From Corallococcus macrosporus (GTDB lineage Bacteria > Myxococcota > Myxococcia > Myxococcales > Myxococcaceae): a stretch of 64,000 nt of DNA. A model generated the notes under the pieces. It did not search any database. It saw only the letters and a program-made list of their open reading frames with translations, and was not told where the DNA came from. The stretch covers positions 1,798,001 to 1,862,000 of the forward strand of contig NZ_JAFIMU010000007.1 in assembly GCF_017302985.1 (NCBI RefSeq), given 5' to 3'. The translations under genes were made by a program, and so were the position numbers. Shown here in pieces: positions 7,851-15,808 of this stretch. Numbering within the stretch: position 1 is the first letter of the stretch; every line of letters begins with the position of its first letter.

Positions 7851-8861
7851 ATGCGTCCCGCTTCCTTCCGCGCCTCCCCGATGCCCTGTTCCGTCGTCCT
7901 GAGCCTGGGGGTCGCCCTGGGCATCCTGGGGCTGACGGGCTGCCGGCCGCAGGCCCAGGAGGGGCCGGACCCCACGGTGGTGGCCACCGTGAACGGCGAG
8001 TCGCTCAGCCGCACGGACTTCGAACAGGAGCTGGCGCGGGAGCTGGCCACCACCGAGGGCCCGGAGCCCACGCCCGAGGAGGTGGAGCCCTTCAAGCGGG
8101 CGCTCGTGGACACGCTGGTGAAGCGCATGCTGCTGCTCCAGGCCGCGAAGCAGAACAACATCGCCGTGACGCCCGAAGAGGTGGACCGGGGCGTGCTGCG
8201 GCTGTCGGGCGACTACCCGGCGGGCAACTTCAATGAAGTCCTGGCCCAGGGGCAGCTGTCCATGGCGGAGCTGCGCGCGCGCGAAGCGAGCCGGCTCACC
8301 ATCGAGAAGCTCTTCACCCACCACGTCTACTCGCGCGTGGCGGTGACGGAGGAGGAGCTGCGCGCGTACTACGCGGCGCACGAGGCGGACTTCCAGGAGC
8401 CGGAGGAGGTCCACGCGGCGCAGATGGTGGTGAAGGGGCTGGACGAGGCGCGCAAGCTCCAGGTGCAGCTCAAGGCGGGCAAGAAGTTCTCCGACCTCGC
8501 CCGGCGCTACTCGCTGAGCGCGGACGCCAAGGTGGGGGGCGACCTGGGCTTCTTCCCCCGGGGACAGATGCCGCCGGCCTTCGATGAGGTGGTATTCAAG
8601 CTGGGGGTGGGGCAGGTTTCGGACGTGGTGTCCACGGAGTACGGCTACCACCTGTTCAAGGTGCTGGAGCGCAGGCCGCCGAGGAAGCGGGAGCTGGCGG
8701 AGGTGCGCGCGAAGGTGGAGGGGCGCCTCTTGGAGGCCAAGCGGGCGGCGGCGCAGGAGGCGTTCGAGAAGGAGCTGCGCGACAAGGCCCAGGTGGTGGT
8801 GAACGAGGCCACGCTGCAGACCATCCGTGGGCGGCCGGCGCCGCATGCGGCGGCGAAGTAG
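7851..8861 (+). CDS. SurA/PpiC-type peptidyl-prolyl isomerase, lipoprotein
   Basis: 336 residues. The ATG at 7851 gives a lipoprotein signal ending LTGC (Cys31); an ATG at 7881 would also keep it. The SurA-type N-terminal chaperone part (VVATVNGESLSRTDFEQEL..., residues ~42-170) is followed by one parvulin domain (~175-275: VHAAQMVVKGLDEARKLQ, FSDLARRYSLSADAKVGGDL, GYHLFKVLERR). It should fold or escort outer-membrane proteins in the periplasm. It sits 63 bases upstream of a second SurA-like gene and pdxA, the E. coli surA-pdxA order with surA duplicated and one copy lipidated. Confidence 0.88.
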   Translation: MRPASFRASPMPCSVVLSLGVALGILGLTGCRPQAQEGPDPTVVATVNGESLSRTDFEQELARELATTEGPEPTPEEVEPFKRALVDTLVKRMLLLQAAKQNNIAVTPEEVDRGVLRLSGDYPAGNFNEVLAQGQLSMAELRAREASRLTIEKLFTHHVYSRVAVTEEELRAYYAAHEADFQEPEEVHAAQMVVKGLDEARKLQVQLKAGKKFSDLARRYSLSADAKVGGDLGFFPRGQMPPAFDEVVFKLGVGQVSDVVSTEYGYHLFKVLERRPPRKRELAEVRAKVEGRLLEAKRAAAQEAFEKELRDKAQVVVNEATLQTIRGRPAPHAAAK

Positions 8862-8924
8862 AGGACTTTTCCGGGAGCCAGGCGGTTGGGCTCGCCGACG
8901 TTTTTTGTGGAGAGGGTCGTTGCG

Positions 8925-9896
8925 ATGAAGAACCTGGTGGCGTTCCTGGCGGCGGTGATGCTCTTCACGGGGGCCACGTCCGCCCGCGCGGAGCTGGTGG
9001 ACAAGGTGGCGGCGGTGGTGAACCGCGACGTCATCCCGCTGTCGGAGGTGCAGCAGCGCGCCGCGCCGGAGCTCCAGCGCGTGAACTCGGAGATTGATCC
9101 GAACAAGCGCGCGGAGGCCCGCGCGCAGCTCATGAAGACCGCGCTGGACACGCTCATCGGCGAGAAGCTGATGGAGGGCGAGGTCGCCATGCTCGGCATC
9201 ACCACCACCGAGGCGGAGGTGGATGAGCTGGTGCAGGACGTGCTCAAGCAGAACGGCGTGAGCGACATCGCCCAGTTCGAGCAGCTGCTCAAGAACGAGG
9301 GGTTCACGCTCGCCAGCTACAAGGACATGCTGCGCAAGCGCGTGGTGCGCGACAAGCTGCTGCGCATGAAGGTGGGCCCCAAGGTGAAGGTCACCGAGGA
9401 GGACTTGAAGGCCGCCTACACCCAGTACACCCGCATGGAGAGCGAGGACGTGGAGGTGCACGCCCGCCACATCCTGGTGCAGGTGGACGCCAAGGCCACG
9501 CCGGAGCAGGTGGCCGCCGCGAAGCAGAAGGCGGAGGGCATCGCGCAGGAGGCCCGCCGGCCGGGCATGGACTTCGCCTCCCTGGCGCGCGCCCGCAGCG
9601 AGGGCCCCAGCGCGGCGGACGGCGGCGACCTGGGCTACTTCAAGCGCGGCGTGATGGTGCCCGCCTTCGAGAAGGCCGCCTTCAACCTCAAGGCGGGTGA
9701 GGTCAGCGAGCCCATCCGCACCAACTTCGGCTGGCACATCCTGAAGGTGGAGGAGCGCCGCAACGTGGCCGTCACCTCCTACGAGGAGATGAAGCCGAAG
9801 CTGGAGGCCAAGCTCCTCAACGAGAAGACGGAGAAGTTCCTGGACCAGTACGTCCAGGAGCTGCGCTCCAAGGCCAACGTCGAAGTGAAGATGTGA
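8925..9896 (+). CDS. surA: SurA-like periplasmic chaperone / PpiC parvulin
   Basis: 323 residues from the ATG at 8925, which has GAGAGG upstream and begins a Sec signal (MKNLVAFLAAVMLFTG, cleavage after SARA). N-terminal SurA domain (VDKVAAVVNRDVIPLSEVQQ... to ~residue 160), then one parvulin domain (~170-270: HARHILVQVDAKATPEQ, GGDLGYFKRGVMVPAFEK, GWHILKVEERR). E. coli SurA has two parvulin domains, so this is the one-domain form. It overlaps pdxA by four bases (GTGA), and the gene order surA-pdxA is conserved across proteobacteria. Confidence 0.88.
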   Translation: MKNLVAFLAAVMLFTGATSARAELVDKVAAVVNRDVIPLSEVQQRAAPELQRVNSEIDPNKRAEARAQLMKTALDTLIGEKLMEGEVAMLGITTTEAEVDELVQDVLKQNGVSDIAQFEQLLKNEGFTLASYKDMLRKRVVRDKLLRMKVGPKVKVTEEDLKAAYTQYTRMESEDVEVHARHILVQVDAKATPEQVAAAKQKAEGIAQEARRPGMDFASLARARSEGPSAADGGDLGYFKRGVMVPAFEKAAFNLKAGEVSEPIRTNFGWHILKVEERRNVAVTSYEEMKPKLEAKLLNEKTEKFLDQYVQELRSKANVEVKM

Positions 9897-10954
9897 GCCC
9901 GTCCCCGGTGGCCGCCGCGGACGCGCTGCCCCGCGTGGGCATCTCGCTGGGGGATGTGTCGGGCATCGGGCCGGAGGTGACGGCCCTGGCGCTGGCGAAG
10001 CCCGCGGTGCGCCGCGCGCTGGTGCCCGTGGTGTTTGGCGACGGGCCCACGCTGGACGGCTTCCCCCTCTTCCGCCGCTTCCCGCGCGTCGCCCTGGAGG
10101 ACCTGGGGCGCACCACGGGACCGGCGGTGGTGGAGGTGACGCGCCTGGCCCAGAAGCACCGCGTGCCGGGCAAGCCCACGCGCGAGGGCGGCAAGGCGCA
10201 GTACGCGTACGTGCGGGCCGCCATCGACGCGATGCGCGCGGGCACGGTGGACGCGCTGTGCACCGCGCCCGTGTCGAAAGAAGAGATTTCGCGCGCGGGC
10301 ATCCCGTTCATGGGCCACACGGAGGTGCTGGCGGACGCGTTCGGCGTGGACGTGCTGATGATGATGGACGGGCCGCGCGTGCGCATCGCGCTGGCGACGA
10401 ACCACGTCCCCATCTCCGCGCTGCCGAAGCTGCTCACGGTGGAGAAGCTGGTGGCGCAGCTCCAGCTCCTGTCGCGCAGCCTCCAGCCGGTGGTGGGGCG
10501 CAAGCCGCGCATCGCCGTGCTGGGGCTCAACCCGCATGCGGGCGAGGGCGGGATGCTGGGGCGCGAGGAGGTGGAGGTGATTGGCCCCGCCATCCGCGCC
10601 GCCCGGGCGAAGCGGGTGGATGCGCACGGGCCCATCCCCGCGGACGGGCTGTTCGCGCGGCCCGACGAGGTGGGCGCGAAGTACGACGTGGTGCTGGCCA
10701 TGTACCACGACCAGGGGCTCATCCCGGCCAAGGCGCTGGACTTCGAGCGCACGGTGAACGTGACGCTGGGCCTGCCGGTGCCGCGCACGTCGCCGGACCA
10801 CGGCACCGCCTATGCCATCGCCGGCACGGGGACCGCGAGCTGCGTGCCCATGATGGAGGCGCTGCTCAAGGCAGCCCGGCTTTCGGCGGGCGCGGGACGA
10901 GCCGTGCCTCCAGGTGCTTCGCCAGGTCCTCGCCGTCCTCCTTCGGGTCGATGA
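9893..10954 (+). CDS. pdxA: 4-hydroxythreonine-4-phosphate dehydrogenase PdxA
   Basis: 353 residues; vitamin B6 synthesis, NAD-dependent oxidation of 4-phospho-hydroxy-threonine. Family landmarks: GISLGDVSGIGPEV at the start, GHTEVLAD, LNPHAGEGGMLGREE, MYHDQGLIPAK and GTAYAIAGTG; the metal-binding His are in GHTEV, PHAGE and YHDQG. E. coli PdxA has 329 residues; here the conserved part ends near EALLKAARL and ~25 Gly/Pro/Arg residues follow, encoded opposite the end of the convergent ferredoxin gene. That tail is probably run-through into the neighbour rather than function. GTG start overlaps the surA stop. Confidence 0.93.
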   Translation: MSPSPVAAADALPRVGISLGDVSGIGPEVTALALAKPAVRRALVPVVFGDGPTLDGFPLFRRFPRVALEDLGRTTGPAVVEVTRLAQKHRVPGKPTREGGKAQYAYVRAAIDAMRAGTVDALCTAPVSKEEISRAGIPFMGHTEVLADAFGVDVLMMMDGPRVRIALATNHVPISALPKLLTVEKLVAQLQLLSRSLQPVVGRKPRIAVLGLNPHAGEGGMLGREEVEVIGPAIRAARAKRVDAHGPIPADGLFARPDEVGAKYDVVLAMYHDQGLIPAKALDFERTVNVTLGLPVPRTSPDHGTAYAIAGTGTASCVPMMEALLKAARLSAGAGRAVPPGASPGPRRPPSGR

Positions 10955-11195
10955 GCTTCGCGTGCGTGCCCCGCGCCGTGGCGTCGGGGACGACGAGCAC
11001 GGTGACCTTCCCCGTGGGGCAGTGACCCAGACAGGACGCGGGGATGAGCTGCGTCCTGCCCGCCAGGCCATGGGCCTTGAGGGCTTCACGCACGCGGCGC
11101 GGAAGGTCCACCCCGCCCGCGTCCACCGGCAGCCGCATCAGGCAACGGTGACACAGGTGCAACTCGATGGGGTCTGGGTCCTCCCGCGTGGCCAT
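10866..11195 (-). CDS. thioredoxin-like (2Fe-2S) ferredoxin family protein
   Basis: 109 residues from the ATG at 11195; the longer open frame upstream is antisense to the AHSA1 gene. Cysteine pattern HLCHRCLM (Cys-x2-Cys) near the N-terminus and SCLGHCPTGKVTVLV (Cys-x3-Cys) ~40 residues later match the thioredoxin-fold [2Fe-2S] ferredoxins (COG3411-like, related to NuoE C-terminal domains). It probably carries electrons or, as often in this group, has an undefined role. Its 3' end overlaps pdxA by 89 bases on the opposite strand. Confidence 0.75.
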   Translation of the reverse strand: MATREDPDPIELHLCHRCLMRLPVDAGGVDLPRRVREALKAHGLAGRTQLIPASCLGHCPTGKVTVLVVPDATARGTHAKLIDPKEDGEDLAKHLEARLVPRPPKAGLP

Positions 11196-11203
11196 GCCCC
11201 AAT

Positions 11204-11698
11204 CTAGCGCTGGAACCGCGGGTCGAGCTTGCGAAGCTGGCTCTCCCAGCCCGCGGACGCCCGCTGCGTCCACTCCTCGCTGTGCATGGCGTCGCAGGTC
11301 ACGGTCATCCGCACGTTCCCGCCTTCCGCCCGCAGCTCCACCACCGAGGAGGCGGTGTACGGCGCGACGCCGGGGATGAAGTCCACCGTGTGCTGGTAGC
11401 CGATGCGGCGCTGGGGCTTCACCTCCGTGAACGTCAGGCTGCTCGGGGTGGAGGTGGGCATGCCTGCCTGCTTCATGAAGGCAATCGTCTCCGGCGCGGA
11501 GGCCATCATGTCGTAGCGCAAGACGCCGCCCGGACGCGCGTCCAGCTCGTGCACCTTCACGGAGAAGCCCTCCGGGCCCCACCAGGACTCGAAGCCGTCC
11601 TTCGTCGTCCACAGCGCCCACACGTCATCGAGCGTCGCGGGATAGGTGCGCTCGAAGGTGAAGGTGCGGCGCTTCGGGGATTCGGTCGGGGTCGTCAT
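11204..11698 (-). CDS. SRPBCC / AHSA1-type protein
   Basis: 164 residues. A START-like fold for small hydrophobic ligands: RTYPATLDDVWALWT, FESWWGPEGFSVKV, PGGVLRYDM and the C-terminal helix EEWTQRASAGWESQL are classic activator-of-Hsp90-homology (AHSA1) features. It is translationally coupled (ATGA overlap) to the ArsR-type regulator upstream, a pairing very common in bacteria in which the regulator controls the START-like gene. Ligand and process unknown. Confidence 0.88.
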   Translation of the reverse strand: MTTPTESPKRRTFTFERTYPATLDDVWALWTTKDGFESWWGPEGFSVKVHELDARPGGVLRYDMMASAPETIAFMKQAGMPTSTPSSLTFTEVKPQRRIGYQHTVDFIPGVAPYTASSVVELRAEGGNVRMTVTCDAMHSEEWTQRASAGWESQLRKLDPRFQR

Positions 11699-12045
11699 GG
11701 GGGCTCCTCCTCGGGCTTGGGGGCGTCCATGCGTGCCTTCCGTCTTCGCTCGAGCGCCTGGCCGAACCGGTCGAGGCGGGCCTCCCAGAGGCCGCGATAC
11801 CCGGTGACCCAGGCATCGAGCTCCTGGAAGGGCTCCGGGCGAAGCGAGTACAGCCGCTTCGTCCCCTCGGGGCGGACCTGCACGAAGCCCGCCTCCTGGA
11901 GGATCCCCAGATGACGGGAGACACCCGACTGCTGGATGTCTACCCGCGCCACCAGGTCGTTCACCGACAGCTCGCCGCCCTTCAGCGCCTCGACGATGCG
12001 GCGGCGCGTGGGGTCGGCCAGGGTCTGGAAGACGTCAACATTCAT
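11695..12045 (-). CDS. ArsR-family transcriptional regulator
   Basis: 116 residues. Winged helix-turn-helix of the ArsR class: FQTLADPTRRRIVEALKGGE, then the recognition helix region VNDLVARVDIQQSGVSRHL and the wing VRPEGTKRLYSLRPEPFQEL. No Cys metal-binding box is present (no CxC in helix 3), so it is not a classical metal sensor; it belongs to the group paired with AHSA1 proteins. ATG start; the promoter lies in the 43 bases after the AgmX-like gene, where a 10-base palindrome sits. Confidence 0.9.
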   Translation of the reverse strand: MNVDVFQTLADPTRRRIVEALKGGELSVNDLVARVDIQQSGVSRHLGILQEAGFVQVRPEGTKRLYSLRPEPFQELDAWVTGYRGLWEARLDRFGQALERRRKARMDAPKPEEEPP

Positions 12046-12050
12046 GGACG

Positions 12051-12085
12051 TGTATATACATATCTGTGAATGTTTTGATTGTCCA
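12051..12085 (-). promoter_or_regulatory. candidate promoter/operator of the ArsR-AHSA1 operon
   Basis: On the minus strand a TGGACA (12085-12080) resembles a -35 box. Six bases before the ArsR start codon is the perfect 10-base palindrome TGTATATACA (12051-12060), AT-rich in an otherwise GC-rich region. A palindrome of this kind at the start site suits autoregulation by the ArsR-type protein. No binding data; spacing to a consensus -10 is not ideal. Confidence 0.45.
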
Positions 12086-12088
12086 GGG

Positions 12089-13684
12089 CTAGAAGACGAA
12101 GGGGAAGCGCACGGGGGCGTTCATGGCGACGCGGTGGACGGGGAACTTCCAGCCGCGCACCTGGTCCTCGATGCAGCCGGCGAGCGGGGAGCCCTTCAGG
12201 GCCTCGGTCTCCATGGCGACGCCGGAGACGGAGCCGGAGGTGTCCACGGACCAGCGCACCTGGAAGCGGCCGCCGTTCTCCAGCGCGGTGCCGGCCTTGA
12301 AGTTCTGGACGCAGGCGGCGATGGCGGGCTGGTTCGTGACGACCACGTTGGTGACGTCCGAGGGCGTGAGCTGCTCGCGCTCGGAGGTCGGGGCGGGCGG
12401 GATGTAGACGGTCTTCTCCTGGGCGTGCTTCGAGGCGGAGGCCTCCGGGGACTCCGCGTCGTCGGTGAAGCCGAGCTCGCGGGCGAAGTCCTCGTCGATC
12501 TCGGACTCGGGCTGCGCGGCCTCCTCGGCCTCCGCTTCGGCGGCGGCCTGACGGGCCCGGGCCATCTCCTCCTCGGAGATCTCACCGCCGAAGGACATCT
12601 CGCGGACCTCGCCGGAGTCCTCGGGCGTTTCGAGCGTGGCCGCGCGCTGGGCCACGGGGGCCTTCTTCTTCGTCACCGGGGCGGGCTGCGAAGGCACGGG
12701 GTCCGGGGCCAGCGTGTGCAGGCCGGTGGTCAGGCCCGCGCTCGCGGGGCCCGCGAGGACCGTCGTGTTCGGAGTGAGCGCCTGCGCGGCGCGCTGCGCG
12801 TCCGTGAGCGCGGGAGTGTTCACACCGCCCGCGATGGACTGCGCGAAGTCCTGCGTACCCGGCGCGCCGAAGTAGCCCTGCACGCCCGAGCTGCCCTGCG
12901 TGCCCGACTGAGCACCTGCGAAGCCCTGCGTGCCCTGGGCGCTCGGCTGAGCACCCGCGAGGCCCTGCGTGCCCGGAGCGCCGGATTGCGCGGCCACGAC
13001 GCCAGACGGAGCAACCGCGAGGCGCTGCTGGGCGCCCACGGTGCCAGCCAGGGCCTGCGGCGCGAGCTGCGCGGTACGCGGATCATCCTTCGCCGTCAGG
13101 CGCAGGCCCGCGACGACGAGGAGGCCCGCGGCGAGCGCGCCCATGGCCACGGCGCTGACGAAGGACATGGGGCTCATGCCGAGGATGCGCGTGGACGCAT
13201 CGGCGATGGCGGGCGGAGGAGGCTCGGGCGCCTCGTACGGCATCCACGGCTGCGGCGCGTAGGCCGCGGCGGGAGAGCCGGGCGTGGCCCAGGCGGGCGA
13301 CGGCGCCGTGGCACTCCACGACGTCACGGCTCCACAGGAGGGCTCCTGCGAGGCGCTGGACGGGGACTCCTCGGCGCGCAGCCACTCCGGGATGACGATG
13401 TTCGCGGCTTCGGCGGACAGCGTGAGCTCGGGCTCCACGTTGTCGTTGGAAGGCGGCGGCAGCGACTGCATCCACGACTCTTCCGTGGAGGCCAGGTCGA
13501 GCAGCGTGCGCAGCGGGCCGGTGGCGAAGGACTCCGGAACGATGTCGTTCTCTTCGGAGGGAGCGGTGAGCGCGCGATCCAGGCACGCATCCAGCTCGGC
13601 ATCGAAGGTTTCGGGGTCGCGGGAGAAGTCCGAACCGCCCACCTGCGCCCGCGAAGACACATCACCCGTCAGTAGCTCGCTCAC
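12089..13684 (-). CDS. AgmX/PglI-type protein with TonB-like C-terminal domain
   Basis: 531 residues; GTG start with GGGGAGG upstream. Order: acidic N-terminal cytosolic region (~1-165), one membrane helix (~170-195, MSFVSAVAMGALAAGLLVVAGL), an Ala/Gly/Gln low-complexity segment (~222-275) with repeats of GTQGxAGAQ, an acidic coiled segment, and a C-terminal ~95-residue domain (LTPSDVTNVVVTNQPAIAAC, RFQVRWSVDTSGSVSGV, CIEDQVRGWKFP) like the AgmX/PglI C-terminal domain, a TonB-C-like fold with a Cys pair. Such proteins link cytosol to periplasm; M. xanthus AgmX is an adventurous-gliding protein. A motility role here is an inference. Confidence 0.75.
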   Translation of the reverse strand: MSELLTGDVSSRAQVGGSDFSRDPETFDAELDACLDRALTAPSEENDIVPESFATGPLRTLLDLASTEESWMQSLPPPSNDNVEPELTLSAEAANIVIPEWLRAEESPSSASQEPSCGAVTSWSATAPSPAWATPGSPAAAYAPQPWMPYEAPEPPPPAIADASTRILGMSPMSFVSAVAMGALAAGLLVVAGLRLTAKDDPRTAQLAPQALAGTVGAQQRLAVAPSGVVAAQSGAPGTQGLAGAQPSAQGTQGFAGAQSGTQGSSGVQGYFGAPGTQDFAQSIAGGVNTPALTDAQRAAQALTPNTTVLAGPASAGLTTGLHTLAPDPVPSQPAPVTKKKAPVAQRAATLETPEDSGEVREMSFGGEISEEEMARARQAAAEAEAEEAAQPESEIDEDFARELGFTDDAESPEASASKHAQEKTVYIPPAPTSEREQLTPSDVTNVVVTNQPAIAACVQNFKAGTALENGGRFQVRWSVDTSGSVSGVAMETEALKGSPLAGCIEDQVRGWKFPVHRVAMNAPVRFPFVF

Positions 13685-13949
13685 GCCACCCTCCCCGCCG
13701 CCCGTACCGCGCCAGACCGCCCCAACACCGACTCACTGCCAGGGGGCCGATGTTAGGAACGACCCCCGTTCGCGCTACCGCGAGCGTCCACCCGTGAACG
13801 CTCCAGCGGCCATTTGCCCGCGAACGAGGCCCGAAACGTAAGGCCCCGCACTCCACACTGTACGCCGGTGTGCCGACAGGCCCCGGGTTTCACCGCCCGA
13901 CCCGTCATGTCAGGCGCGGGAGGTAGACCCTCCGGGCCCACCGGCCCGA

Positions 13950-14222
13950 ATGAGCGCGAAACCCTCCACCACCTATACGGTCGAATTCCTCCAGGCCGCC
14001 GTGAAGCAGCTCGCCGCGGTGGATCCGGTCCATCGGCGCCGCATCGCGAAGCACATCGATGCGCTGGCCCGGGAGCCACGTCCCATGGGTGCGGAGAAGC
14101 TCAAGGGGAGCGACTACCTGCGGATCCTCGTTGGCGACTACCGCGTCATCTACCAGGTCGAGGACGGCCGGCTCGTGGTGTTGATCGTCGAGCTGGGCCA
14201 CCGGCGGGAGATCTACCGCTAG
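13950..14222 (+). CDS. RelE/ParE-family toxin
   Basis: 90 residues, normal toxin size. YTVEFLQAAVKQLAAVDP, HRRRIAKHIDALAREPRP, LKGSDYLRILVGDYRVIYQV and VELGHRREIYR match RelE-type mRNA interferases, including the C-terminal Arg and Tyr used in ribosome-dependent cleavage. Its partner antitoxin is not upstream on the same strand, as is usual, but convergent: the two genes overlap tail-to-tail by 77 bases (14146-14222). It therefore has its own promoter, somewhere in the 265 bases after the AgmX-like start. Confidence 0.88.
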   Translation: MSAKPSTTYTVEFLQAAVKQLAAVDPVHRRRIAKHIDALAREPRPMGAEKLKGSDYLRILVGDYRVIYQVEDGRLVVLIVELGHRREIYR

Positions 14223-14496
14223 CTGGTTTCTTCGCCTTCTTCGCGAGCCCCAGCTCCGCCTTCACCTGCTTCCAGGCGACGCGCGGCTGTCCCTCGGCGT
14301 CGCGGAGTGCTGCATCCGCCTTCTGGATGTCCCGGCGGTTCTCCAGTGCCTCCAGCGCTTGGAGGTCCTCGAAGGGAATCACCGCGACCAGCTTCTTTCC
14401 ATGCCGGGTCAGCACGAGCCGCTCCTTACCGTAGGCCGCACGGTTGAGCAGCTCCGCCAGGTCGTCGCGCGCTTCGGTGATGCTGACTTCCATCAT
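14146..14496 (-). CDS. Phd/YefM-family antitoxin with extended basic tail
   Basis: 116 residues. The N-terminal DNA-binding domain is typical Phd/YefM: MEVSITEARDDLAELLNRAA, GKERLVLTRHGKKLVAVIPF, then DLQALEALENRRDIQKADAAL. After VAWKQVKAELGL a Lys/Ala then Gly/Pro/Arg tail (~30 residues, KKAKKPASGR...) is encoded antisense to the toxin's C-terminus. It should neutralise the RelE toxin and repress its own promoter. The DNA just before the start has a -10-like box and an inverted repeat (see 14516-14535). ATGATG start; TGAGGA upstream. Confidence 0.85.
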   Translation of the reverse strand: MMEVSITEARDDLAELLNRAAYGKERLVLTRHGKKLVAVIPFEDLQALEALENRRDIQKADAALRDAEGQPRVAWKQVKAELGLAKKAKKPASGRSPAGGPARRSTPRAGRPRPGR

Positions 14497-14515
14497 GGCC
14501 GTTCCTCAGGAAACG

Positions 14516-14535
14516 TACGTTCTGTACGTATCATA
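14516..14535 (-). promoter_or_regulatory. antitoxin promoter with operator-like inverted repeat
   Basis: On the minus strand TATGAT (14535-14530) is a good -10 box and is followed at once by ACGTA...TACGT (arms 14526-14530 and 14516-14520, five bases apart), extended by a further ACGTACGT. The repeat would cover the transcription start, the usual place for a Phd/YefM operator. No matching -35 was found. Confidence 0.5.
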
Positions 14536-14568
14536 CGGAGCAGCCCGACACGGCGCCTTCCTCCAGCT

Positions 14569-15654
14569 TCAGTACCAAGGGGTGCCCGGCTTGGGCATCA
14601 GGTTGCTGGGTGGGGCCTGGACTCCGTTCACTCGCAGGCCCGCGTGCATGAAGGACGGGGCTCCCTGGAGGAAGGCCGCCGGGAAGTTGAGCGTGGGCTG
14701 GGATTCGTCATCCAGCGCCTTCACTTGCTCCGGCGTGAGCTTCACGTCCAGCGCGCCCAGGTTGTTGTCCAGCTGCTCCAGCGTGCGCGCGCCCAGGATG
14801 GTGGACGCCACGCCCGGCCGGCCCTGCACCCAGGCCAGCGACACCCGCGCCACCGTGGAGTTCTGCTCCTTCGCCACGCGCTGGAGCACGTCGATGAGCC
14901 GGTACGTCTTCTCGTTGAGCGACGACTCCGCCCACGCGCCCCGGTCCGCCTTCTGCCTGCCCGCGTTCTCCCGCGTGTACTTGCCGCTCAACACCCCGCT
15001 GCGCAGCGGCGACCACGGCGTCACGCCCAGCCCCAGCTCCCGCGCCATCGGGATGAGCTCGCCCTCCACCGTGCGCTCCAGGAGCGAGTACTCGATCTGC
15101 AACGCCACCAGCGGCACCCAGCCCCGGAAGTACGCCGTCACCTGCGCCTGCGCCACCTTCCACGCCGGCGTGTCGGAGAAGCCCACGTAGCGGACCTTGC
15201 CCGAGCGCACCAGGTCGTCCAGCGCCCGCATCGTCTCCTCGATGGGCGTGTTCGCGTCCCACGCGTGCATCCAGTACAGGTCGATGTAGTCCGTCTGCAG
15301 CCGGCGCAGCGACTCCTCGCACGCCGCCACCACCGACTTGCGGCCCGCGCCGCCACCGTTCGGATCCTTCTCGAAGAGGTTCCCGAAGAACTTCGTGGCA
15401 ATCACCACCCGGTTGCGTTTCGCCGGGTTCCGGCCCAGGTGGTCCCCGATGATCTTCTCCGAGTGCCCGAACGTGTACACGTTCGCCGTGTCGATGAAGT
15501 TGCCGCCCCGCTCGATGTAGTGGTCCAGGATGGCGCTGGAGGTGTCCACGCTGCTGCCCCAGCCCAGGTCCTCGCCGAACGTCATCGTCCCCAGGCAGAA
15601 GGGACTGACGCGCAGGCCGGAGCGGCCCAGGGTGACGTAGTGGTCGAGCGACAT
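14569..15654 (-). CDS. aldo/keto reductase
   Basis: 361 residues from the ATG at 15654, the first Met of the conserved domain (MSLDHYVTLGRSGLRVS). NADPH-dependent TIM-barrel oxidoreductase with the full tetrad: Asp and Tyr in FIDTANVYTFGHSE, Lys in VIATKFFGN, His in DLYWMHAWD. The C-terminal cofactor loop is ILGARTLEQLDNNL. The length and the TDYIDLYWMHAWD region resemble the YajO/YdhF-like bacterial group (perhaps sugar or aldehyde reduction). It stands alone. Confidence 0.9.
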   Translation of the reverse strand: MSLDHYVTLGRSGLRVSPFCLGTMTFGEDLGWGSSVDTSSAILDHYIERGGNFIDTANVYTFGHSEKIIGDHLGRNPAKRNRVVIATKFFGNLFEKDPNGGGAGRKSVVAACEESLRRLQTDYIDLYWMHAWDANTPIEETMRALDDLVRSGKVRYVGFSDTPAWKVAQAQVTAYFRGWVPLVALQIEYSLLERTVEGELIPMARELGLGVTPWSPLRSGVLSGKYTRENAGRQKADRGAWAESSLNEKTYRLIDVLQRVAKEQNSTVARVSLAWVQGRPGVASTILGARTLEQLDNNLGALDVKLTPEQVKALDDESQPTLNFPAAFLQGAPSFMHAGLRVNGVQAPPSNLMPKPGTPWY

Positions 15655-15808
15655 GGACCTGGATTCCCCCGCGATGAAGTGACACGTCCTGCGAAAGCGC
15701 GCGGAGCCAATCCCAGACGCCTTTCCCGCGCCACCCGGTCCAGGCCCCGGACGTCCAACTCCAGACACGTCCCGCGTCCATCCGGCCGCTTGCGGACACC
15801 CGCGCGCC

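Noticed and set aside
6621-9737. A 1038-residue open frame on the minus strand
   Set aside because: It runs antisense to three well-supported genes (hydrolase and two foldases), is His/Leu/Arg-rich without domains, and is an artefact of high GC content with third-position bias.
12899-13020. Possible mobile-element repeat in the AgmX-like gene
   Set aside because: The short repeats encode a GTQGxAGAQ low-complexity linker in frame; there are no flanking target duplications.
11936-13675. A 579-residue open frame on the plus strand
   Set aside because: Antisense to the AgmX-like gene; Gly/Arg/Leu-rich with no motif, whereas the minus strand has a start signal, a membrane helix and a conserved C-terminal domain.
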